A stretch of 64,000 nucleotides of DNA from Rhodosorus marinus (Eukaryota; Rhodophyta; Stylonematophyceae; Stylonematales; Stylonemataceae): NCBI GenBank assembly GCA_029953675.1, contig JAMWBK010000013.1, positions 310,001-374,000 on the forward strand, given 5' to 3'. The notes below the pieces were generated by a model. The model was not told where the DNA came from, made no database searches, and worked only from the letters and a program-made list of their open reading frames with translations. Shown here piece after piece: positions 21,751-32,756 of this stretch (positions are counted from its first letter, which is position 1; each line of letters opens with the position of its first letter). Made by a program: the position numbers and the translations under genes.

Positions 21751-23412
21751 GGCTAGCAAATCTTGCCGCCCCTTTACAAGCGATCACAACAAGACAAACA
21801 CACACAAGTTTTTGTGAACAATCACTATATAGGACAAGGATAATAATTATGACAAGCTTTCCCATAAGCCAACTTCCGCTTCCTCATACGTGCATCGATC
21901 CGCTCTCCTTCCCAACCGATTCTCTTCATTGCCGAACTCGATATGTAACTTCCCGACAAGGCAAATTGATTTAGGACGTTCCACAAATCCGGAATAATGG
22001 GACAGTTTGTCCCAAAATGTGTTAAGGACAGACTGTCTTTAAGACAGTCTGTCAGTAGAAGTAGTTGTATTCTCGTTGATGAGGACTAACAAGGGGTTTG
22101 GGAGTGTTGTGATTGAGACGGGGGTTGTTATATGCTAGTTGGATCAGCAGCGAGAGTCGGATACAACAACTTATTCTTGATCGAAACTAGCGTATGATCG
22201 TCGCGTCTCAACCACCACGGGCGCTTCCCGTGTTTTCGTACTGGCGAGAGGGACAACTAGGTCCGAATTTTGAGGCCGCGTTTGGGCGGTGACCACGAGA
22301 GGTCCTTGCCGATCGTGGGTTTGGGCCAGTGTGCATATGTTCACGCGTGTGAACTCGCGCCGCCTTCGGGCAATCGAGGTTACTGAGCCTCTACTTGCTT
22401 TTCCCGAGGTATCACCTGCTGTGGATAGCACATAGGAATCAGACGTAGCAAGTTGGGAGTTTGAAGCCATCATCAACCCAACCCTGTACAGCCAAGGCCA
22501 AACACCAGCCCTGCAGCAATCTGCACAGCGGTTTTCCATACCCTTTCACTTACACGCAAATTCACCTCTGTACCAAAAAACAGTACTGAACTCCCTACCC
22601 TTTGGATCAACAGGTCGTTCAACCCAATGCCAACAATCCATGTGTTGTATCGAGGACCACATCTCTCCCCAATCCCTGAACGGCAGCCCGAAAGGCAAAA
22701 ATCCACCCTCCACGGCGTGAATTCTTCACAACATTCTCAGCCAACCAAAATATAGATCAACCAAATCTCAATAAAACAAAATAAAATACTGATAAATACT
22801 TATAATTGTGATATTCTAAACCTTGAAATACAAGTTATTCGTTCTAAATAATGGCCTAGTTTGTTCTTAATTATAGGACACGTGTCATAAACGAGGCCAC
22901 CAGAATCAGTTTCGCTTAAAAATCGAAGGAGCAGTGGTTATAAATATCCAAAAATGATATCTCTCTTATCCAATTAATAGCGTAAACGTTCCCCAGTACC
23001 ATTCCGTTGTAACGTAATATTATCGAATAAAAACGGCAGATTCTCATGTCGATCGATCAAAATACTTCGTAAAATCAACAAGACGGATATCCTTAAATAT
23101 TCATATTAATGTAATTTTATGTATTGATCAATATTTTAAAGGGGATTGAATAAATGGTAGTTCTCTATTGGAATAGATGTGAGATATTTTGATTAATTTT
23201 CAGTTGTCGGATAATATGATTCGTTGCTGATTGGAGTTGTTGGAATTAATTTTGGTGAGATGAGTTTTTAATGATGGGGCTGAAGGTTACATAAGGACTG
23301 GTATTGAGAAAAGGAACATGGGTAGGGAGACGCAGCGGAGGATGACTTGGTGTGGTGGGGAGGTAAAGCTGAGGGTTTCTGGAAGGGAGGTGCAATATAT
23401 GATCAAGGAAAT
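21751..23412. other. Intergenic between glucosidase II beta and ABC1K, with palindromes
   Basis: Two perfect short palindromes sit at 21998-22053 (separate entry). Minus-strand frames at 22171-22539 (in-frame ATG near 22462, about 98 residues, Thr/Ser/Arg-rich) and 22473-22706 overlap in two frames. They might be one small spliced gene, but I could find no in-phase junction and recognise nothing, so no CDS is called. From 22740 to 23290 the DNA is AT-rich. Confidence 0.4.
21998..22053. promoter_or_regulatory. Two adjacent perfect palindromes upstream of glucosidase II beta
   Basis: TGGGACA-GTT-TGTCCCA at 21998-22014 and GACAGACTGTC-TTTAA-GACAGTCTGTC at 22027-22053 are perfect inverted repeats of 7 and 11 bp, 12 bp apart. 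Both halves share GACA/TGTC. They lie 248-303 bp upstream of the glucosidase II beta start. They could be binding sites for a dimeric factor or a small hairpin; a role is inferred from symmetry only. Confidence 0.45.
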
Positions 23413-26400
23413 ATGGTGCTTGGATTTGTTAGTGGGATTAGAGGGGTTGTGGGTGGTGGGGGTGGTGGAATTAGGGGTGGCGTGAAGTCACGATGTGGTC
23501 GACGTTCGGTTGTGGTTGCGGCGCTGGCGGAGAGGCCGAAGGTGGAGGTTTCGAGTCCGGGTGAGGATGGGAACGGTGTTTTTGCGAACGATGATTCTTT
23601 AAAATGGGAGGCGCAGAGCGGGTATGAAGTGGTGGATGATAAGACGGGTTTGCCGTTGAGGTATGATTTGTGAGGCAAGAAATTCTATCTCGCTGGTTTT
23701 TTTGGATTTTCACTGTTTTTTTCTGAGGGAACAAGCTCCTTTGTTGGGATTGTCGTCTTCTCCTTGCTGTTAGGTACGATGGCGCTACGATCAGACGGTA
23801 TTGGGATAAGAGACCAGTCGAATTGCAATCGAGGTGGACCTTCTTCTTGGGGGTAGTCGTTCCTTTTGGAACCAAACTTTTGCGAAATCTCACAGCTGGG
23901 ACGATTGAAAAGAATCAGAGGGAACTTGCGAGAGATTTCCGCATTGTCTTGGAGAAGTTGGGCCCCACGTTTGTCAAACTCGGGCAGGTACGTTCTCCTG
24001 GGTAAATTTGTATTTACGTCATCTACCTCTTCAGCCGTACGATGCCTAACCAAAAGCGAGATATGCTTACATCTCTTTGTCGTTTAGGTTCTCTCTATTA
24101 GACCTGATATCGTCGGACGAGATGCGTCCGATGAACTTGCCCTCCTCCAAGATGCCGTTCCTGTATTCCCAACCTCCATTGCCAGGGAAGTAATCGAAGA
24201 AGAGCTTGGACAAAAGCTGGAGGATGTGTTCTCCGACTTTTCAGAAGAGCCTGTTGCAGCAGCCTCCTTGGCACAGGTACGTTTGCTTATACCCTACGCA
24301 CTCGTTTCTCTTTCAGCTGGAACTCTGTCTAATTTGCTACCGCTATCACTTCGTGTAGGTATACCAAGCGACGCTTAAAAGCACCGGCCAGAGAGTCGCA
24401 ATCAAAGTTCAACGCCCGGGGCTGCTTCCCATCGTCACCAAGGATCTGTATGTTATGCGCCGTGGAGTAGAGTGGGCAGAACCGATCCGAAAACGCTTCA
24501 GTGCTGAGAGAACCAACTACATGGAGCTGTTGAATACATGGGCTGGTGGTTTCTACGAGGAGCTAGACTTTAAAAATGAGGCATACAACCAAATCCAATT
24601 TAAGGAACTGCTCGCCAAGTCTGATGTCCAGAACGTTATTGTAAGTGGCACCGAAGAACAGACCTAGCCAGGCAGGAAGGCGTTCAGTCAATTGCTAGAG
24701 CAGAGCCAAACCCCACCGCATTTCTCTTTGTTGAGCTGCATCCGCCCCCACTGTTCGTGTGGCTGGTCTGGTCTCGCCAGGCGTTGCTGTGAACAGAAAG
24801 AGGCGCGCTTGGGACCTATTTGGGTTTGCTTAAAGTCAGACTCCATGTCCTTTCTGCTTGTGCTCTGTAGGTTCCTGAAGTATTCGAGGAGTATTCGTCG
24901 AGGAGACTTTTGGTTTCCGAATGGATTGATGGCGTAAAGCTTACACAGGCCGATCCAGAAGAGATCGAAAAGCTGGTAGACATTGGTAATAGCGCGTTTC
25001 TAACACAGCTCTTGGATTGGGGTGTGTTCCACGGCGACCCACATCCAGGCAATCTGCTTGTCACGCCTGAGGGCAAGCTATGCATACTGGACTTCGGTCT
25101 TATGGCCAACATTCCTGGAGAGGACAGGAACAAAATGGTAACTTGATGATTGTCGAGAGCTTGAAACCGGAGACCGACTTGCTTCGGCAGGAGACTAAGC
25201 TCATTGTCCTCTGTAACTTGATATGGTATCTTTAGGTGTCGGCAGTCATTCACGTGGCGAACAAGGACTTTGGCCAGCTCGTGGATGATCTCATTGACCT
25301 CAAGTTCCTCCCCAACGATGTGGACCGGCCGAAGGTTGAGACCGTTATGGGCAAGGTTTTGGGACCATTCGTTTACCAGGGCGGAGGTGCAAAGAACGTT
25401 GACTTCAGGTCGCTTGCGCGTGATTTGGCTGGGGTCACCAGGGAGATTCCGTTTAGCATCCCGCCGTACTACGCCCTAGTTGGCCGCGCGATCATCTCTC
25501 TGGAAGGTATTGCTCTACAGGCAGATCCCGACTATCGACTGGTTATGGAGGCGTATCCATACGTTGCAAGACGGTGAGAACTGACACAAGGATCGAGGGA
25601 GTATTGTCTACCCACTGCTGTGTATTCATGGAAAAACGAAATTTCTTCATTTTCCTATACAGAGTTATGTCTGAGGATGATACACCCGAGCTCCAGAGGG
25701 CGCTGGCCGAGATTCTGTATAAAGACGGAGGATTCTCGGTGAACAGGCTTGCTGCACTGCTCAATTCTGCTATGGGATACGTCGGCATGAGCAAGGATGC
25801 GATCGTTGATTTTGATTCGATTCCGGAGGACGGTGCAACGGCGTCCAAGTTCCTCGAGTTTGTTCTGTCCAACCAGGCCAAGTCTATCCGGGGTACTCTC
25901 TCTGTTGAGCTCGCCAAGGCAATTGACATTGTCTTGCGGAGAATGGCACGGCTTCGCACAAGTGAAATCTTGAGCACGATGAACAGGGTACCGGCTCCCT
26001 TCCGGATAGGCTACAACAGTGTCTCAAAGGCAAACGAATTGTCAGCCGTACGCAAAGACGAAGAGTTGTATGTCGATAGTCTGATCGTGCTTACGTCGCA
26101 GCTGCTCGGGGTAAGTGAGGCTAGCTATTTTCTGTTGAACACCAGTACGCTGTAGAACCGACACTGATGGCTTGTGGTGTCGGCAAAATTTCTCACAGGT
26201 CGATGTCAGAGGAGCAATCGATGACCCCTTCAAAGCACTCTCAATGCTGCGCCAGCTCTCAAGCAACCCAGAAGTTCAGGAATCGCTGAAGGTTTTGAAC
26301 GCCAACAGCGGAACCGCGCAGTCGTTTGCGCAGGATATCGCTGCAGAGGTTCAGAAGGTCGGCTCGAGGAGGCTCTACGACGAATACCTCCCGGCAACAT

Positions 26401-26477
26401 TCCCAGGACTTATTCCAGCACTTGAAGCAGCAACCGCCACTTTGAACTCGCCAACATTGCGCCGCTACAAGACTTGA
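23413..26477 (+). CDS. ABC1K: ABC1/UbiB-family atypical kinase, probably plastidial (ABC1K)
   Basis: ABC1K proteins are atypical protein-kinase-like ATPases that control prenyl-quinone metabolism; many are in plastoglobules. Eight exons (23413-23660, 23774-23987, 24088-24276, 24359-24640, 24871-25137, 25236-25573, 25663-26110, 26199-26477) are phase-matched and give 754 aa. The N-terminus (about 45 residues, Gly/Arg/Val-rich, no acids) looks like a plastid transit peptide. Signature elements are present in order: the KxGQ-type LGPTFVKLGQVLSIRPD, the Ala-rich loop EEPVAAASLAQVYQA replacing the Gly-rich loop, VAIKVQRPG with the ATP-site Lys, EELDFKNEAYN, the catalytic VFHGDPHPGNLL, and the metal-binding LDFGLM. 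The long C-terminal extension of about 300 residues is typical of plastid ABC1Ks. The exact subfamily is not assigned. Confidence 0.94.
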
Positions 26478-27376
26478 GTCCGCTCTCGGACCTTAACATA
26501 GCAGTTTTTCGAGATGCAAATATTGTGTTATCACATTGAGGAAAGACCACGTCGTTGTATAGGCAATCCGTGAAGGAAGACTGTGGAAAGTAAAGACAGT
26601 ATCATATTTGTGTGTTCACAAGCGCGAATACGCCAGCACCTTGCCCGACGATGCCAGCCTGAGTATATGCAATCCGTCAGAATCTTTCCTCCGTTCGTTG
26701 ACTTCTATACTGGTTAAGTGGAGAATTAACGACCCGGGGTGGGTGTTCTAGGACATAGGAAGAGGAGTGACAAGCGCGTACCTGCTTAATCCTAGAGCTC
26801 AAATCATCCTGTGGTCTACTAGAAAACTAGCAACCCGACATCCTGCGGCGTTCTATCGCCGTCTCAATTTTAGAGGGCCGTTCTCTCGGTGTCCTCTAGC
26901 TTCCTCTCCGTGGTTGTTTCTGACTAGTGTGTTGCGCTCTTATAACTTCCACTCGGAAATTTGGTCCCCCTTTACTTCAAACTAACCCAAACAACCAAGT
27001 CTGCTAGCCAGTGTTTTATAGCTGTTTGGCTACTACTTGTGGAATGACATTCAATAGGTACAATCAAGGAAATCACTACTAGCTACCGCGGTTCTAGACC
27101 TGGCCAACCGTTTGAAGCACTTTTCTCGACTTGGTGGACCTATCACAGCTCATTTTGCTTCCTTCAGATCGTTCGCGGCCTCTTTTGGTCCCATCTAGGG
27201 AAATTGCGCCTCGTTTCCTACTCACGACTCCTTCTGACCGTTCTCCCCTTCCCACATCTTGGTGTGGGCGAAGCTTCCCACTTTGCGGCTCGCAACAAGT
27301 GATCGGTTTAATCGGAGGTTAGCGTTCTCGAATTAAGTACGTCAGGTTTGGCGCAAAGGGCGCACCTCCGGGACTG
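26478..27376. other. Intergenic downstream of ABC1K
   Basis: No gene is supported. The sequence near 26720-26775 shares a core, TTAACGACCC...GGGTGT...TAGGA, with the region near 10196-10250 (see findings). The open frames here have no family similarity. Confidence 0.4.
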
Positions 27377-28010
27377 ATGCAGGGACTCCAAACAGCATTG
27401 TGGACGACGGAGAGGTGTACTACGTGCACAAATAGTACACACCGTACGGACGGTGTACAGAGACCGCATCACTGTCGGGCATCGACGGGACTGTGGCAAA
27501 GTGGTCACGACGCGATATGCACAGAGATAGCGCGTGGCTGCACCTATGGCAATGTCGGGGGGTGAAAACAGGAACCAACAGATTGTTTCGAGAACTACAA
27601 CCTGAGGCCGGACCTGGATCCATCCAAGAACGTGGCAGCGTTTTGGAATTGATGTGACTGTGGTCTCGCCACTGCAGACCAGACACTTGGCAAGGAGCCG
27701 AGATACAAACGGATTTGCAGCCAAGCATGCAGAGGCTGGAAACATGCGCATTACAAGGAGGGAATGTCGATTGAACACCAGGACGATACATTTATACAGA
27801 TGCCGATCGACACCTTTGGAAGGACAGCAGAGATGACACAAGCGTTTCTTCCGGAAGGACGCGGTCATATGCTGGCAAAGATCGAGAAGTCGAGCAACGT
27901 GCGGGCTCAGAAAAACAGGACGCTTTGCGCAGAGCTTGCATTAGCAGCTCTCCGGTGTGGATCAGTCGGACCAGCCGCTGATTCGGTCTTTTTTCTTTTT
28001 ATCGTACCTA
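27377..28010 (+). mobile_element. Decayed non-LTR-type retroelement fragment (C-terminal region)
   Basis: Reading across frames on the plus strand gives, in order, HDAICTEIARGC, then GIDVTVVSPL, TNGFAAKHAEAG, KHAHYKEG and FIQMPIDTFGRTAEM, then an Ala-rich end ALAALRCGS. This run (a histidine-rich start, a DVTVVSPL strand, an alpha segment and a P-x-x-x-FG motif) is the layout I know from the region downstream of reverse transcriptase in non-LTR-like elements of algae and oomycetes. It is split by at least two frameshifts (one near 27740) and an in-frame stop near 27597, and no reverse transcriptase domain is present. The fragment is therefore dead. The element family is inferred from recalled motifs. 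Confidence 0.55.
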
Positions 28011-28685
28011 TAGACCCTCGGGGGCGGGCTTACGCCCCTCCTTTTCCGTAGATAGTGATAGAATTAGTGTTGCGCTGCAATAGGCAATTGCCCAATAAAG
28101 GATACAGTTGCAGCGCCGGCGGAATTACAGGTTTAAGACAGCTACACTGAAGCTCGGAGTACATAAAACTACCGGTATTCGAAGTAGGCATGGGGATTTG
28201 TACCTTGGCGTTGACGGGGTTACTCTATATATCTAGCGTTTCCGAATTAAACGGGATTGAGTACATGAAAACCAATCCACCCAAAAGAAAAACGATTGAC
28301 GTCTTGAAACTTGTGACGCCAGTGGCGGAATGAAGTTGTTTATTCGGAGGCTCCAAAAACCAAACCGAGGTGAAAAATAAAAACTAGTGAAGGGGAAGAC
28401 CACACACGTCGTTGGACACTTGCTCAGGGTCGTTAGTCTTCTAGCAACCACAGCAGGAACGCAAACACCAAGGGCGGCTGGTCCGCGAGCTCACGGAACG
28501 CCAAGCCCCTGGGAACTAACGGGAATCCAGGAATTCAAACCCCAAGGATACTAGGCGATTGATCAAAGCGAAAGCTCAAACTGCCAGTGTAGATATTGCT
28601 CTGCCCTGGCATAGTTACCTTCGTGGCATTAGGTTGATAGAAGACTAGGAGGAGCCTGTTTGGCATTGTCCAGCCCGAAATTCCC
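28011..28685. other. Intergenic between retroelement remnant and iteron array
   Basis: No gene, RNA gene or clear repeat is seen here. A G/C-rich patch at 28015-28045 closes the remnant. Confidence 0.4.
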
Positions 28686-28690
28686 TTCCC

Positions 28691-29065
28691 GGTGATCGTT
28701 TCTTCTTAAACTTTACTAAAATACAATATTACCAATCCACGGTGATCGTTTCTCCTTAAAATGTAGTAAAATACAATAATGGAGAATCCGCGGTGATCGT
28801 TTCTGATTAAATTGAAGTGAAATACAGAATCACCAATCCAAGGTGATCGTTTCTCTTTAAACTTTAGCGAAATACAGGATTGTCAATTCCTTGCAAAGGT
28901 TTTTCTTTTAGAATTTAGTGAAATACAAGATATACATCCCAGGGTGATCGTTGCCGGACGCTGCGGTGATCGTATTAGGGGTGAGCGGGTGGGTGATGGA
29001 GGCTACGACACAACGGTGATCGTCTTGCGTCTGAATGGTGATTGAAAGCATCTTTTCGTGATAGA
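28691..29065. repeat. Array 1 of GGTGATCGT iterons
   Basis: The 9-mer GGTGATCGT starts at 28691, 28741, 28792, 28842, 28943 (GGTGATCGTT), 28965 and 29015. A degenerate copy lies near 28896. The first units are about 50-51 bp long and share the internal pattern TTAAA-CTTTA-(G/C)-(T/C)-(A/G)-AAATACA-AT-CAATCC. The array ends with GGTGATTGAAAGCATCTTTTCG. All copies are in the same orientation. Spacings of 50, 51 and 50 bp, then 22 and 50 bp, are close to whole numbers of DNA turns. Confidence 0.8.
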
Positions 29066-29770
29066 GTTTCTGGATGATATAGTGAACGCCCAGTTAGATA
29101 CGATGGATTTGCTCCAGTCTCAATCCGATTCGTTAGAGAGTTGTGACGATACGGAGAACTCCCAGTTAGGTCTCTGATGGCGTGCCCCGGGTCTCAACTT
29201 GAGTCGTTGGGGTTGCGTGAATGCTTTGACTGGAAACTGGCAAATTTTGATCTGAATGCTCCCTCTCCCCGATGGATGGAATAAGGGGTTGATTTGTTCT
29301 TGCCACAGTTTCTTCGATTGAATACCGCCAGTGTCGCATTGTTCTGAACCACCCTGAGGCAACTATTGTCTTGTTCTACGTACGCTCCCCAGTTGTCAGC
29401 TTAACTACGTCTTTGTAGTTAGGTTGGAGCTGCTCAAAGCGATCCCATCCAGTTTTCCTATTCTGCGCAAGCGTGATAGGCCTCGCTCAGAGAAAACGAA
29501 AAGCAAGTGGCTAAATTCGGCCACTTTTTGTAGTCGGATGCCCCTGTTCCTCATTGTTCCAACTTTTTGGCTTCTAGAAGTGTTAGTTAACCAAAAGTTC
29601 CATCCAAATGAGTCAGCGGCAGGGTCGCTAGACTTCTCGTCAGCCTGCTTGTATATTACTTCTGCGGGAATATCTAAAGTCGACAGGCTCTGCCACAGTT
29701 GCGTACGAATGAATCTGGCGAGCGTTCCAGATGCTGTATTCCAAAGGGCACCGATCGCGCGTTCCTCTTA
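29066..29770. other. Spacer between the two iteron arrays
   Basis: The plus-strand frame at 29424-29771 (115 codons from a non-ATG start) and the minus-strand frame at 29120-29362 have no family similarity. I do not call them genes. Confidence 0.35.
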
Positions 29771-29926
29771 AAACCTAAAATAAGATACAAAATTACTCTA
29801 ACCCGCGGTGATCGTTCAGCTTACTGCGGTGATCGTCTTGCTCGGAAAGGTGATCGTTGTCGTACACCGAGGTGATCGTCCTGCTCCGAAGGGTGATCGT
29901 TGCTTGAAAGCATCTTTCGTACACAC
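29771..29926. repeat. Array 2 of GGTGATCGT iterons
   Basis: A further copy of the AT-rich half unit (TTAAAACCTAAAATAAGATA, near 29768-29787) leads into five GGTGATCGT copies at 29807, 29828, 29849, 29871 and 29892. Spacings are 21, 21, 22 and 21 bp. It ends with TTGAAAGCATCTTTCG, the same tail as array 1. It is a compressed version of array 1, in the same orientation and about 0.9 kb downstream. Confidence 0.8.
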
Positions 29927-30189
29927 GCCAGATGCGTCAAAGGAGGAGGCGGCATACCTAAAAAGCTCCTGACGTTAAGGATACTATCTCAGAGCGTTGT
30001 GCAACGGTGCCTTGCTTTCGTGGTTCTTCTGGCAGTTAGTATGGCGTTTGAACCGGCTCAGTACTTTATGTACCTCCAAAGACTCGATGGGCGTGGAGAT
30101 TTCTTCTCGTGGCGGACGGAAGCGCCTACCTCAAATGCTCCCTTTGACGCATCTGGTACCAGGACGCCCTCCTTCGGGACGCAGCCTTC

Positions 30190-30700
30190 ATTGAAAAAAG
30201 AGCATTCCAGGAGAGGTTGAAATCTTCTTTCATCATTTGCTTCCTCGGACATCATGATGTCGTGTCCAGACAATTGATTGCGACGCTCTTCACCTCCAGC
30301 AGATCAATACTGTTCAGCTTCTTGACGTCCACCACCCTCGCAAAAGGGGTCGGTGGGGTTTCACTGTCCGACCTCACCCCCCCCAACCTCCCGCTTAAGA
30401 GCCGAAAGGAATGCTTCCTGCGTTGAAAGGCTCCAGGAGCAAGAGAAGAGTGGTGCTTGTCTCTACCACTCGAACGTCGCGTCCAGCCTTTTGCTTGCTG
30501 ACGCTCTTCTCCTCCAGCAGATCGATACCGTGTAGTTTCATGATGTCCACTTTGCTCGGGGGTCAGGTCGTTTCACACTCTTTTGCAAACCATCGATGGA
30601 GTAGGAGGGAAGGAGAAGCAGCGCCTTCATTCTTGACATTTGGATCAGGGCGCGATGACCTGGTCGAAACCGAATTCTTCTTAAGGTCGATCAGAGTTGT
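30190..30700 (-). repeat. Degenerate tandem repeats just upstream of gyrase A
   Basis: On the minus strand, segments around 30265-30335 and 30495-30555 read GACGTCAAGAAGCTGAACAG and GACATCATGAAACTACACGG. Each is followed by (T/C)AT(T/C)GATCTGCTGGAGG(T/A)GAAGAGCGTC. A third, weaker GACCTTAAGAAGAATTCGG occurs near 30680. In one frame the first two encode similar peptides (D-[VI]-x-K-L-x-x-I-D-L-L-E-x-K-S-V). They may be remnants of a duplicated coding repeat. No intact frame spans them. Confidence 0.5.
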
Positions 30701-30787
30701 TTGGCTGTTCAGGACATAGGAGAGGGCTTTCCTCCAAGATGGAAGCTCTGAAGGGAAGCTTCTGAGCTCACACTCGGAGATCGCTCG

Positions 30788-32756
30788 ATGGCGCCATCTA
30801 GGAGAGTTTCGGTGCAATCAAACGGCGTGACTCGTCTCGTCTATAGATCTGTTCTGTTGGAGAAGAGGGTTTTTGGGACGTCGATTAGGCGGTTTTGTAC
30901 CGGTTCAGTTTCTGATGGGGAGGATGGTGAAGAGTGGACAACGAGCTCCGGAAAAGCCCTCCTTCAGACGCCGCATGGATTCATTGAAAAGTCAGAGATC
31001 ACGGAGGAAATTACGAAGTCTTTCTTGGGCTATGCGATGAGTGTAGTGAAGGGCAGGGCCATACCTGATGTAAGGGATGGGTTAAAGCCGGTTCATCGGA
31101 GAATCCTCTACGCCTTGCACAAGACGAGATCTGGAACAGTGTCCCCATACAGAAAGAGTGCTCGCATAGTTGGTGAGGTTATGGGCAAGTACCATCCCCA
31201 TGGCGATCTGTCTGTCTACGACGCCCTGGCGCTAATGGCGCAACCGTTTGCGAACAATATTCCACTGATCGATGGTCACGGAAACTTTGGAAGCATAGAC
31301 GGAGAAGCCCCGGCAGCGATGCGGTATACTGAGTGCAGGTAAACTCCGCATGCAACTTCCGCTTTCGATGACAGTAATGTACCTTTCGATGAACTGATCG
31401 CGGTGAATGCCTATGCAGACTCTCGAAATTGAGCACTGAAGCGGTTTTGCCGGACATTGAGAGTAAAACTGTCGATTTTGTTCCAAATTTTGACGCAACT
31501 GTGGAGGAGCCGACGGTGATCCCTACGAGAATACCAAATCTCCTTGTTTCCGGATGCCATGGTATCGGTGTAGGAATCGTTACTATGGTCCCTCCGTTCA
31601 ATCTCCTGGAGATCCTAAACGCACTTAGATTGCTGCTGGATAACCCCTCCTGCAAAACCGAAGAGCTCATGAAGATCGTTCCCGCTCCAGATTTTCCAAC
31701 TGGAGGACTGGTAGTTGGCCAGTCAGGCATACAGTCTGTCTTCAAGACTGGCAAAGGACGCTTCATTATTCGATCAAGAATGCATACTGAGAACATCAAG
31801 CGGAAGTCTGGAAAAACGCGGACGGCTATCGTTGTAACAGAGATTCCCTATCACGTGCAGAAGCCCAAGCTGATGATGAGCATCGCGAAGCTCGCCAAGT
31901 CGAACAAGATTGAAGGCGTTGTGCACCTCCGAGATGAATCCGACCTGTCTGGAGTAAGGATTGTCGTTGAGCTAAAAGCAACGGCAGACCCTCAAGCAGT
32001 TTGGAGAACTCTGCTGAAGAAAACGAGCTTGAGGAGTTCCTTCAAAGCAAATATCTTAGCCCTCGACCACGAGGGAAAGGTTCCGAAGCTCCACAACGTC
32101 AGGCAATGCCTTGAAAAGTTCATCGAGTTTCGAAAGCAGGTCATCGTGAGGAGGTCTGTTTTTCTTTTGACAAACAGGCGACAGCGCCGCCTGGGAGCAC
32201 ATTGTGCGGTTGATCTGATCGTCCTTTTCAACTTTCATCATCAGGACCAAGTTTTGGCTTGAGAAAGCTGAGCGACGAAAACACATCGTGGAAGGATTCC
32301 TGATCGTCTTTACAAACTTTGATGAAGCGGTTGAAGTCATCACTCGTGCCAGTACGGGAGAAGATGTAGAGAAACAGCTAATGGATCCTAACGGTTCCTT
32401 CCGAATGAGCAAGGTCAGAACGATTGAGATAGATCCATCACCCGTCGCCATGTTTAACTTTGCTCATTTAATGTTTTCTCTTCGTTTGCCGACGACAGAA
32501 GCAAGCAGATGCTGCTCTGACCATGTTGCTGAGGAGCATAACCAGGATGGACGCTAAAGCCTTCTCCGAGGAAATCGAACAGTTGGATAGGAACATAACA
32601 GAGCTGCAAGAAAGTCTAGCAAACGATCAAAAGATTGTGAATATTATGAAGGAAGAATTCGCTGAAGTAGCGAAATGCGTAGGGAGCAAAGGGAAACGGA
32701 AGAGTGAGGTTGCGGTTCCGCTACCTGAGGAGGACGAAGTTCTCGCAAAATCGTAG
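30788..32756 (+). CDS. GYRA: Organellar DNA gyrase subunit A, lacking the C-terminal domain
   Basis: GyrA is the DNA cleavage-religation subunit of type IIA topoisomerase; in plants and algae it is nuclear-encoded and sent to plastid and mitochondrion. Exons 30788-31338, 31419-32153, 32245-32413 and 32499-32756 join in phase and give 570 aa. An Arg/Ser-rich presequence of about 60 residues is followed by the family start [20 protein letters not shown] and [10 protein letters not shown]. The catalytic tyrosine lies in [11 protein letters not shown], after YHPHGD and [10 protein letters not shown]. The tower and coiled-coil parts follow (RMSK joined to [10 protein letters not shown]). The frame stops at TAG 32754-32756, exactly where the C-terminal DNA-wrapping pinwheel should begin; plant GyrA is some 350 residues longer. 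The frame stays open for 67 codons after the TAG (see findings). Family certain; whether it is functional is open. Confidence 0.9.

Noticed and set aside
27308-27868. Minus-strand Cys-rich frame of 186 codons
   Set aside because: Its complement carries the ordered retroelement motifs, so the Cys-rich reading is a shadow.
28691-29926. CRISPR array
   Set aside because: The shared core is only 9 bp and spacers are themselves similar; no cas gene, and the genome is eukaryotic.
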